From positions 1-23,118 of IMG/VR virus record IMGVR_UViG_3300031951_001251: 23,118 bases of DNA; one strand, written 5' to 3'. The notes below the pieces were generated by a model, which saw only the letters and a list, made by a program, of their open reading frames with translations, was not told where the DNA came from and ran no database searches. Both the position numbers and the translations under genes were made by a program. Below are positions 16,601 to 23,118 of this stretch, piece after piece. The stretch's first letter is position 1, and each line of letters begins with the position of its first letter. Origin of the DNA: a virus.

Positions 16601-19600
16601 GTATATTGACGGAATTCGCGACGTATTACAATACCAAGTTTAAGGATACTACCCGCGATACAACGTTGAATACGGATGTTACTACAGATGTTACTACCTT
16701 AACAAATAAACAAACAAATATTACGACCAAATATGTAACTTCTAAAACACGTAATATTCAAACATATTTTACAACTGGCGAAGTACTAACCACAGTTGTA
16801 ACTTCTTATGCAACTGATAAAGATACTTCTAAGTCGACGGATACATTTAAACAAACTGCGCTTAGTACAAAATATTCAACTGCAGTTGCAACGGAAACAG
16901 GTACTTCGAAGTCTACAGACGCTACAACTGAATACTTGGTTGATACAAATTATAGAACTGCCAAGTACACCGATTCAGCATTCGCCACTAATTTCTTAAC
17001 AGCGACTGCGTTGTATACTTCTACAACGATTGACACTAACAAAGCAACTCAAACGTCAAAATCTACTGCATATGGTACTGGTAAAACGACCACGACTGCA
17101 TACGATACAACAACGACATTTGTCACTGCAACAAGTAAATCTACGTCATCAGTTTTTGACACTATAACTGCATACGCTACATCGACTAATAGATCTACAA
17201 CAAGTACATTTAATACGACGACAGCATATGCAACAGCTACCAGTAAATCTACGACTTCGGTATTTAACACTACTACCGTATTTGATACAGCAATCGCGAC
17301 TTCAACAGTGTTTAATACTGACACAGTAATTAACACCGATACGCTTTTATTTACTGATACAAATCGTTCTACTAAGCGTCTAACTAACTCGGTTTACGAT
17401 ACCTCGACAGCGTATGCCACGACAACTTCTTATACTACGAAATATGACACGTTGTTTGATACATTTTTTAGCACCGATACTTCAAAGATCACCGAACGCG
17501 ATACCTCTACAAGTAGAGAAACTTCTGGTTCGACAGCAACTAGCAGGATAACTGTCACTGGTTCTGGATTCTTAACATCAACAACATTTAACACGACTTT
17601 TGATACTGCTTATCAGACTATTTTCTCAACACAAACTTCTGCGTTGACAGCAACTAGTAAGTCAACTGACACTGTCGGTGCGACTTCTAAAGCAACAGCA
17701 ACTTCAAAATCAACGACCACGTTGTTTAATACATCTACAATATACGGAACAACTGTAGGAACTGATACTACTGTTAATACGACAAAAGCTACAAGCACAA
17801 ATATTCTAACAAGCAAAGCAACCGACACATCTAAAGAAACTTCAAAATCTACTGATACTACGATCTCTACTGTATTTGATACAACAACGACGTATTTGAC
17901 TCAGATCGGTACTAACAGATTTACTAGTACGTCAAAAAGCACAACGACTGCATTTAATACAGCTTATGCGACTACAACTGCATATGATACAACTACGACT
18001 TTCATAACTGTGTTTGACACTACTACAACGTTTAATACTACAACAACGTTTAACACTGCGTATGCTACAACGACGGCATTTAATACAACGTATGCGACAT
18101 CAACCGTGTTTAACACGACTGGCGCTACAAGCAAAACCACAGATACCAGCAGATCGACCGTGTTTGGTACAACTACGGTATTTAATACATTGTATGCGAC
18201 ATCAACTGTGTTTAACACGACTGGCGCTACAAGCAAAACCACAGATACGAGTAGATCTACAATATTCGGTACAACCACAACGTTTAATACGTTGTATGCT
18301 ACAACCACAACTTTTATTACAGCATTTGCTACGACGTCGATATTCAATACTTCGTATGCTACGACAACTAATTTTGATACCACACAAGGTACATCAAAAG
18401 CAACAGATACATCTAGAACTACTACGTTTGATACAACTGGTTCTACAAGTAAATCCACTGACACCAGCCAATCGACAGTATTTAATACCAATAATAGCAC
18501 GTCTAGAGCAACAGGAACTTCTGGAGGCACAACGACTGCGTTTAATACCACGACAGCGTTTGTAACAACATTTGATACTTCTCAAGGAACTTCAAGAGTA
18601 ACCGAGACTTCGCGTGGAACAACTACTGTGTTTGCTACAAGTACTGCGTTTGTTACAATATTTGCGACAACAGGTTCAACTTCTGCAGCAACAGCTACGT
18701 CAAAATCAACTTCGACTGTGTATGCAACATTTTATCTTACAGAATTTTTAGATGGTAAACAATCAGTTTTTGAAGAAACAAGTAGAGACACATCTGCATC
18801 TACATCAACTGTGTATAATACAACCACGATATTTAATACCTCGGGTGATACTTCACAAGGTACATCACGGAACACTGATACTTCTCGTGGAACTACAACT
18901 GGATTTGGCACCACGACCGCATTTAATACAGTGTTCGCAACTAGTGCGACGACTTCCAGAGCAACAGGAACTTCTGGAGGCACAACGACTGCGTTTGATA
19001 CCACGACTACTTTTATAACTACATTTGATACTTCTAAAACAACTACGTTTAGTACAACAACAACATTCAGCACAGTATTTGGTACTTCTAGACCTACCAC
19101 CTTTAGTACAACTACCGCTTATACGACTGCATTTAACACAAGCAAAGCTACTGATACAACTGTCAGCACTAGTAGGTCAACCGATACAACACAATCGACT
19201 TCTAAAGCTACTGATACAACTGTCAGCACTAGTAAGTCGACGGACACTAACAGAACTACGACATTCGGCACGACCACAGCGTTCAACACAACGTTTGACA
19301 CTAACAAAGCAACAGATACAACCGTGTCAACTAGTAAGTCGACGGATACTTCAAGAGCTACAACGTTTGGTACAACAACTGCGTTTAATACAACGTTTGA
19401 CACTAACAAAGCAACAGATACCATATTATTGACTTTGAAAGCTACTGATACAATAATTTCTACTTCTAAAGCTACGTCAACTTCTAAGGCGACAGAAACA
19501 GCAGCGTTTACTTCAAAAGCAACAGGTACCTCTAAGTCTACAGATACAGTAATTGGTACTTCTAAATCAACTACCAGCGTATTTGATACATCTACTGCGT

Positions 19601-20808
19601 TTGAAACAGCTTATGATACTAACAAAGCCACCGCGACCTCGCGCGCGACCGCATACGCAACGACAACTGGATTTGCCACAATATATGCAACGCTAACGAC
19701 ATATGTTAGTGTGTTTGACACAACGACTGCATTTAATACAGTTTATGCGACAGGTTCAACTTTTGATACTTCGGCTCTAACTGGAACAAGTAAATCAACT
19801 ACTTCAGTGTTCGATACCACGACTGCGTTTAACACAACGTTTGCGACATCGACTGTGTTTGATACCACTACTGCGTTCCAAACGAATACTTCAAAAGATA
19901 CAGCTATCTCGACAACTGGTTCTACTAGCAAATCGACTTTGACAGTCTTATCAACAAGTACTCAATTTAATACTTTGACTACATTTGCCACAGTCTATAA
20001 CACTCAGTCACTTTTCTCTACTACTTTCTTGACAACGACGAGCAGAGGCACTACTTTTGAGACCACGAAGGGAACATCAAAAACTACGGACACAACAATA
20101 AACACTGCTACTATTGTTCAGACTGATTCTGTTTTCTCGACCGTTTATGCGACCGCTACTGTTTATGGAACAAGCACTGCATTTGCTACAGCGACCAGTA
20201 TACTAACCGATACTAAGATTGCTACGAATATAGCGACTGCAACTTCTAAGTCGACCTCGACTGTATTCAATACAGATACTGCTATTGATACCGCTACAAC
20301 CAAGTCCACCAGTACGGTGTTTGATACTGATACTACCAAAGTTACTGCAACTTCTACATCTACTTCTACAGTATTTAATACCGATACGACTAATTCTACT
20401 GCCACAAGTAAATCTACTTCATCAGTATTTGATACCACAGTTACAACTGCATTTAATACCGACACAAGTATTTCAACAACTTATGCTACGCAGACTAAGA
20501 GCCTAACCACCATCATAACAACATATGATACTGCTCTAAATACTACAGTTTCTACTAAAGTTGATACTTTAACAAGTAAAAATACAACGAAGAATACATC
20601 GTTCTATACAGATACGCTGTTTAATTTGACTGGAACTGTGTTGAACGCTACACAATATACAACGGCTCGTTCTACTGACCTTAGCACTCAGAAGTCTACA
20701 TCAACCGCTATAAATACTTCGTCAGCCACTGCTTATGTAACAGTTGTTGACACCGATACGATTTTTGACACCGTCTATGACACGGTGGTAAATACCGAAC
20801 CAACATAA
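13609..20808 (+). CDS. 7: Giant gp7-like baseplate wedge protein with a ~1,865-residue Thr-rich repeat fibre
   Basis: 2399 residues. The N-terminal ~530 residues correspond to the conserved C-terminal core of T4 gp7 (1032 residues): LYSSKGTERGLELLFRILFN matches T4 YSTKGIEASYKFLFKVLYNE, YVGKTITGRISGATAFVDEY matches its LVGQTIYTATGRCNVTYIER segment, and ILRDLWHPAGMEKFG matches VIRFVHPVGFGF. The order gp6-this-gp8 is that of T4. Residues about 220-460 are an inserted beta-rich part with Gly-x-Gly-aromatic motifs. From about 533 to the end the protein is roughly 40% Thr (hand-sampled), in a two-residue alternation with hexads. One non-repetitive island lies at 705-756 with Cys730 and Cys745, and a smaller one at about 1708-1724. 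In T4, gp7 lies at the wedge rim, so the repeat may project as a fibre. Confidence 0.88.
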   Translation: MKDIEKLISPLIESQFPSVYRDEGATFVAFVKAYFEWLEQTNGVAYDSRRLPEYRDIDTTLDKFVDEFRKKYMHGIPKDIAADKRLLQKHIKELYSSKGTERGLELLFRILFNEDINVYIPGADVLRASDAQWLVPRYLELEYNVNIGSYVGKTITGRISGATAFVDEYKTFVTGNKRHDILYITDIVGTFAANEEIINTDVIDDLGIEVTSSPRVRGSLIGIDVRGSSTGFSLGEVVDVSGVGEDGQAIVTSLESLQGVVSFDIINGGTGFTLTASETITPSGNAPSIAASFNIGSLSNTSTIDLTSTPITNALSIQINAPAPAYTAFSANAAADWLTPFNGIFVLNTYTYGTIATLTDINPGKGYNANVAVSVVDNLIYPLRISDGAGGFLGYNANIAGFAGIGDGAAKTVAIYNSGFGYTNNTTVSLTSVSNSSHVATGTINAVGQGKGEGYFKSTRGFLNSDKYIHDNYYYQEYSYEVQAVTAFNKYSSILRDLWHPAGMEKFGRTLIQSVPVSRGTTLEALIEYLDTQYLTSTSTTLTTSTGITTSRFTETVGATTIATEYLTTSAYGTSFITKRETAIDTTFETAISTSTLTAFSTLITTATAIDTAVGTIFYTNTTYTGQETRATATTKSTATVYDTNRTTTFATAYATGTSKTTTTSYATLAGVSATNFQTSVVTNFFTTTVFDTSITADTTYETFASASGFVNQIRAIEDAESKGFTIEDCEFLNDAPPGVWTYYCSKEITISEITKVATSKSTGINSSYSTTYDTVFNTSGGTLVNTTIDTTTKYNTDTTIDTTRTTKFNTSLSTTTTYDTNTLVDTAITIDTLPVTAIVTSYFTNTTTTFNTTTVFQTSSVFNTTTSYQTDSGAGTLINTSKTTATDILTNTSKATSTDRSTRTSGVTTTVFLTAYATAVATTTAYVTSTTTKYDTTYSTISGTGIGSTTFETSKVTATAPDTTKNTEKFTATVYMTNRLTTIDTIKMSGGTYYETSILTEFATYYNTKFKDTTRDTTLNTDVTTDVTTLTNKQTNITTKYVTSKTRNIQTYFTTGEVLTTVVTSYATDKDTSKSTDTFKQTALSTKYSTAVATETGTSKSTDATTEYLVDTNYRTAKYTDSAFATNFLTATALYTSTTIDTNKATQTSKSTAYGTGKTTTTAYDTTTTFVTATSKSTSSVFDTITAYATSTNRSTTSTFNTTTAYATATSKSTTSVFNTTTVFDTAIATSTVFNTDTVINTDTLLFTDTNRSTKRLTNSVYDTSTAYATTTSYTTKYDTLFDTFFSTDTSKITERDTSTSRETSGSTATSRITVTGSGFLTSTTFNTTFDTAYQTIFSTQTSALTATSKSTDTVGATSKATATSKSTTTLFNTSTIYGTTVGTDTTVNTTKATSTNILTSKATDTSKETSKSTDTTISTVFDTTTTYLTQIGTNRFTSTSKSTTTAFNTAYATTTAYDTTTTFITVFDTTTTFNTTTTFNTAYATTTAFNTTYATSTVFNTTGATSKTTDTSRSTVFGTTTVFNTLYATSTVFNTTGATSKTTDTSRSTIFGTTTTFNTLYATTTTFITAFATTSIFNTSYATTTNFDTTQGTSKATDTSRTTTFDTTGSTSKSTDTSQSTVFNTNNSTSRATGTSGGTTTAFNTTTAFVTTFDTSQGTSRVTETSRGTTTVFATSTAFVTIFATTGSTSAATATSKSTSTVYATFYLTEFLDGKQSVFEETSRDTSASTSTVYNTTTIFNTSGDTSQGTSRNTDTSRGTTTGFGTTTAFNTVFATSATTSRATGTSGGTTTAFDTTTTFITTFDTSKTTTFSTTTTFSTVFGTSRPTTFSTTTAYTTAFNTSKATDTTVSTSRSTDTTQSTSKATDTTVSTSKSTDTNRTTTFGTTTAFNTTFDTNKATDTTVSTSKSTDTSRATTFGTTTAFNTTFDTNKATDTILLTLKATDTIISTSKATSTSKATETAAFTSKATGTSKSTDTVIGTSKSTTSVFDTSTAFETAYDTNKATATSRATAYATTTGFATIYATLTTYVSVFDTTTAFNTVYATGSTFDTSALTGTSKSTTSVFDTTTAFNTTFATSTVFDTTTAFQTNTSKDTAISTTGSTSKSTLTVLSTSTQFNTLTTFATVYNTQSLFSTTFLTTTSRGTTFETTKGTSKTTDTTINTATIVQTDSVFSTVYATATVYGTSTAFATATSILTDTKIATNIATATSKSTSTVFNTDTAIDTATTKSTSTVFDTDTTKVTATSTSTSTVFNTDTTNSTATSKSTSSVFDTTVTTAFNTDTSISTTYATQTKSLTTIITTYDTALNTTVSTKVDTLTSKNTTKNTSFYTDTLFNLTGTVLNATQYTTARSTDLSTQKSTSTAINTSSATAYVTVVDTDTIFDTVYDTVVNTEPT
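15721..15876 (+). other. Non-repetitive 52-residue island with two cysteines inside the Thr-rich array
   Basis: Residues 705-756 of the gp7-like protein break the Thr pattern completely. They contain FVNQIRAIEDAESKGFTIED, then CEFLNDAPPGVWTYYC and SKEITISEITK. Cys730 and Cys745 are 15 apart, with PPGVW between them. It may be a small folded domain between two repeat segments. No family was recognised. Confidence 0.75.
18091..18294 (+). repeat. Tandem 102-bp direct repeat within the Thr-rich array
   Basis: Two units (18091-18192 and 18193-18294) encode nearly the same 34 residues, YATSTVFNTTGATSKTTD onwards to FNTL. The first ~55 bases are almost identical in DNA, including synonymous positions, while the rest has drifted. 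Confidence 0.9.
18505..18996 (+). repeat. Dispersed 39-bp exact direct repeat in the Thr-rich array
   Basis: The same 39 bases occur at 18505-18543 and 18958-18996, in frame and 453 bp (151 codons) apart. They encode RATGTSGGTTTAF, and the match continues after one mismatch (TACCACGAC). Confidence 0.9.
19144..19421 (+). repeat. Nested 60-bp and 102-bp direct repeats in the Thr-rich array
   Basis: A 31-base exact match links 19144-19174 and 19204-19234 (60 bp apart). A 29-base exact match links 19291-19319 and 19393-19421 (102 bp apart). Both encode the KATDTTVSTSKSTDT / FGTTTAFNTTFDTNKATDT type unit. Confidence 0.88.
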
Positions 20809-20817
20809 GGTACATAA

Positions 20818-22533
20818 ATGAGTAAGCTATTATCTAAATTCAAAAGGAATACCATAGACGAGTTTATCAATTCTGTTGATAATCAAAAAGTTTCTGCACT
20901 TACAATTAGTGCTGCTGGTACAGGTTATGTTAATACCGAAACTGTGAGTTTATTTGGCGGAACAACTTTTACAGTGACAACCGCTACTGGACCTGTAACA
21001 GATGTTACTTTAGTCACAAAAGGTGTTTATAACAATAATGTTCCTAATTCTGCTATCTACGCGTCTGGCGGAACTGGTACTGGTCTGCGAGTAAATGTAT
21101 CTTTTGAAAATGAAAATAATTTTTACGTTTTTGTTGGTAAACAATCTGAATATCCAACGAGCGATGTTGCGGCTGAAGTAGAGTCAGAAACTGATTCCTT
21201 CTATAATGTTTGGAATGAAATGATGTTTGGTAAAAAACCAACATTTAAGCGCATGGTCCCAAAATACACATGGACCACTGCAACAGTCTATACTCAATAT
21301 GATGACCAAGTTGAATTAAAAGATACTGACTTCTTTGTTATTACTGATACACGTGATGTGTTTAAATGTATTTCAAACAATGGTGGCGCGAATTCTACTG
21401 TAAAACCAACAAAGAGCGCGACTTATATTGGAACGCCATTTCAAACTGGTGACAATTATAAATGGTTGTACATGTATACTGTCGCTCAATCTGACAAACT
21501 AAAGTTTACAACAAACGAATATATTCCTGTAACACAGGACGCACTTGTTGCCAACGCTGCAGTAAATGGTGGAATATTTCACATAAATGTTGAAGATTCT
21601 GGCGTAGATTATCCAAACCATACTGGCACAATTACAACGACTGGCAGCGACAGCACAATAATTATTGCAAATACAGCTAACACAACATCAAATTATTATA
21701 AAGATAGCGCAATTGCTGTTACAAATACTAGCGGAAACACATTTGTTCGTAAGATCGGTACATCCAATACAGCATACGGTATTACCATTACTAGCTCATT
21801 CCCAGCTGGATTCTTATCAAATACTTGTACCTATTCTATTGGTCCATTGTTAACAATTACTTCTAGAACTGGTAGTAATGCTTCTGCATATGCTGTAATG
21901 AATTCCACGACTGGTGCGATCACTCGTGTTAATATGGCACAATATGGTACTGGTTACAAAGACGCTACTGTTACTGCAACTGCTGGAACCAATCTTGGAA
22001 TTGGTGCTGAGTTGAGAGCAATTATCTCTCCAGATGGCGGTCACGGCAGTAATGTGTATGACGAATTATACTGCGATGCGCTTGGTGTGCATTGTTTGTT
22101 TGACGAATATAACTCAACAACGTTTAATACCGATGTGACTTATAGAACTGTTGGATTGTTAAAAAATCCAACATACGTAAACGGAACTTTATATGCTGCA
22201 AACACATTTAATCAATTATGCACTATAAATATAACAGGTTCTGGAACAGGAACTTATGCGAATGGTGAAGTAGTAACAGGTAGTATTTCTACCGCTTCTG
22301 GTCGTTATGCGTTTGCCAATTCTTCTGTGTTGGTATTAACTGGAGTTAATGGTACATTCCAGTCTGGCGAAGTTTTACAGGGCGCGAATGGCGCACAGAG
22401 AATCGCTTCTAGCGGAAACACTGCAGCAAACCTAGCTATCTATTCTGGTGACATATTATATGTCCAAAACATTCAAGAAGTTTCTCGTTCTACTTCAAAT
22501 AAAGAACAAGTTAAATTAGTAATAAGATTCTAA
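20818..22533 (+). CDS. 8: Baseplate wedge protein gp8, enlarged
   Basis: The 571-residue protein carries gp8 features: FYVFVGKQSEYPTSDVAAEV, FYNVWNEMMFGKKPTFKRMV, WTTATVYTQYDDQ, FFVITDTRDVFKCISNNGG, and the hallmark YKWLYMYTVAQSDKLKFTTN followed by EYIPV. In T4 gp8 (334 residues) forms a dimer that connects gp6, gp7 and gp10. Here a beta-rich module (about 25-95) is inserted after the first helix, and further such modules at about 255-400 enlarge the protein. AAGG (20806-20813 region) at the end of gp7 serves as ribosome binding site. Confidence 0.92.
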   Translation: MSKLLSKFKRNTIDEFINSVDNQKVSALTISAAGTGYVNTETVSLFGGTTFTVTTATGPVTDVTLVTKGVYNNNVPNSAIYASGGTGTGLRVNVSFENENNFYVFVGKQSEYPTSDVAAEVESETDSFYNVWNEMMFGKKPTFKRMVPKYTWTTATVYTQYDDQVELKDTDFFVITDTRDVFKCISNNGGANSTVKPTKSATYIGTPFQTGDNYKWLYMYTVAQSDKLKFTTNEYIPVTQDALVANAAVNGGIFHINVEDSGVDYPNHTGTITTTGSDSTIIIANTANTTSNYYKDSAIAVTNTSGNTFVRKIGTSNTAYGITITSSFPAGFLSNTCTYSIGPLLTITSRTGSNASAYAVMNSTTGAITRVNMAQYGTGYKDATVTATAGTNLGIGAELRAIISPDGGHGSNVYDELYCDALGVHCLFDEYNSTTFNTDVTYRTVGLLKNPTYVNGTLYAANTFNQLCTINITGSGTGTYANGEVVTGSISTASGRYAFANSSVLVLTGVNGTFQSGEVLQGANGAQRIASSGNTAANLAIYSGDILYVQNIQEVSRSTSNKEQVKLVIRF

Positions 22534-22545
22534 CGGAGCAAATTA

Positions 22546-23118
22546 ATGTCAGCTGATATTGCAAATACAACACTAGCGTCGGCACCATACTATGACGACT
22601 TTGATGAAACAAAGAAGTTTCATAGAGTACTGTTTAGACCATCATTCCCAGTTCAGGCTAGAGAATTAACTCAGCTACAGAGTATTCTGCAGAATCAGAT
22701 CGAACGATTCGGAGATGGTGTATTCAAGCAAGGTAGTATTATCAAAGGTTGTGCTCCAACCATAATTCCTGACGCTGTGTATGTTGCTGTTCCTGATGCC
22801 AATTCTACATTTACTGCTGCGAACACCTCTTATGTTGGCGCTATTTTGTATGGCGCTAATTCTGGCGTTCAAGCTAGAATTCTAAAAGGACAAGACGGAT
22901 TCTCTGCTTCTCCTTCGACGAATCCATCCAAATTTTTTGTAAAATATACTTCAACTGGTAAGAATGGTGTTACTGGTTTCCAAGAAGGCGAAACAATAAC
23001 TGTTTACGGCGAAGATAAATCTTTTCTTGCAACATCAATTGTAACAGTTGCCAATGCCACTAATTTTACTGTTAATAGTCGCGTTAGAGGTGAAACATCA
23101 GACGCTCGTGGTCTAATT
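22546..23118 (+). CDS. DUF4815-type baseplate/tail-fibre protein; 3' truncated by the window end
   Basis: The frame is open from ATG 22546 to the last base, 191 codons. CGGAG (22534-22538) precedes it, 12 bases after the gp8 stop. The N-terminus carries YYDDFDETKKFHRVLFRPSF, then VQARELTQLQSILQNQIERF and GDGVFKQGSIIKGC. This is the typical opening of DUF4815 proteins found next to gp8 in T4-like marine phages. Behind it lies a beta-rich domain (YVGAILYGANSGVQARIL; GFQEGETITVYGED). Its place corresponds to T4 gp9/gp10, which link the baseplate to long and short tail fibres, so a fibre-attachment or pin role is inferred. The C-terminal part is not visible. Confidence 0.85.
   Translation, partial: MSADIANTTLASAPYYDDFDETKKFHRVLFRPSFPVQARELTQLQSILQNQIERFGDGVFKQGSIIKGCAPTIIPDAVYVAVPDANSTFTAANTSYVGAILYGANSGVQARILKGQDGFSASPSTNPSKFFVKYTSTGKNGVTGFQEGETITVYGEDKSFLATSIVTVANATNFTVNSRVRGETSDARGLI

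Larger units (their letters stand above)
15205..20805 (+). repeat. Degenerate Thr-rich coding repeat array (hexads of 18 nt, higher-order units of 54 and 102 nt)
   Basis: The protein reads as hexads X-n-T-n-T-n, with X = Phe/Tyr/Ile/Lys/Arg/Asn and n small or polar. Some tetrads X-n-T-n interrupt the series. Thr codons ACA, ACT, ACG and ACC are mixed, so most copies agree in protein but not in DNA. A unit of 18 residues repeats near the 3' end (20260-20440). The array spans about 5.6 kb without a stop. Confidence 0.95.

Noticed and set aside
15204-20465. Many Val-rich open frames on the minus strand opposite the Thr-rich array, and Leu/Arg-rich ones in other plus frames
   Set aside because: They are mechanical shadows: ACN Thr codons read as NGT on the other strand and create few stops. 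They have no ribosome binding sites or starts in sensible places.
15205-20805. The repeat array as a CRISPR, a non-coding satellite or a diversity-generating retroelement target
   Set aside because: The frame is open throughout, the repeat is conserved in protein but not in DNA, there are no spacers or palindromic repeats, and no reverse transcriptase or template repeat is present in the window.

Overview
The window is a late virion-assembly region of a T4-like, contractile-tailed (myovirus-type) phage. The call rests on recognisable relatives of T4 gp4, gp25, gp26, gp48, gp53, gp54, gp5, gp6, gp7, gp8 and gp27, on very tight packing (start and stop codons often overlap), and on T4/cyanophage-type late promoter motifs (TATAAATA, CTAAATA). 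The AT-rich composition, a DUF4815-type protein beside gp8 and the CTAAATA promoter form suggest a marine T4-like phage of the cyanophage or pelagiphage kind. The host cannot be determined from this window.

Layout. Positions 1-96 are the tail end of a rightward gene with an acidic C-terminus (possibly the gp32 single-strand DNA-binding protein). It meets a leftward operon at a bidirectional terminator (98-128). The leftward operon (4637 down to 127) encodes, in order of transcription: head-completion nuclease gp4, a 199-residue assembly protein (possibly gp2-like), a gp54-type tail-tube initiator, gp26, and a probable tape-measure protein. Between gp26 and the tape measure the gene-free gap is not empty. 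It is an open -1 frame of about 65 codons, joined to gp26 by a textbook -1 ribosomal frameshift signal: TTTTTTC, a 6-nt spacer and a 10-bp hairpin.

A 40-bp divergent control region (4638-4677) carries one late promoter motif for each direction. The rightward operon begins with gp48 and gp53, then a gp27-like hub. Two paralogous gp5-type OB-fold proteins follow, carrying different cell-wall hydrolase domains (SleB-like and VanY-like), and then a separate gp5-type beta-helix needle. A second late promoter (11164-11170) precedes a 69-residue Asp/Gly-rich protein, gp25, gp6, gp7, gp8 and a DUF4815-type protein cut by the window end.

The most striking feature is the 2399-residue gp7 homologue. 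Its first ~530 residues match the conserved C-terminal core of T4 gp7. About 1,865 residues of Thr-rich repeat follow, covering nearly a quarter of the window. The repeat is a strict two-residue alternation with a hexad X-n-T-n-T-n (X = aromatic, hydrophobic, Lys, Arg or Asn), with aromatics spaced by 4, 6 or 18. This predicts a long beta-structured fibre attached to each baseplate wedge.

Together the genes would build the baseplate hub, spike and wedges, start and measure the tail tube, and finish the head, with two different enzymes available on the puncturing device.
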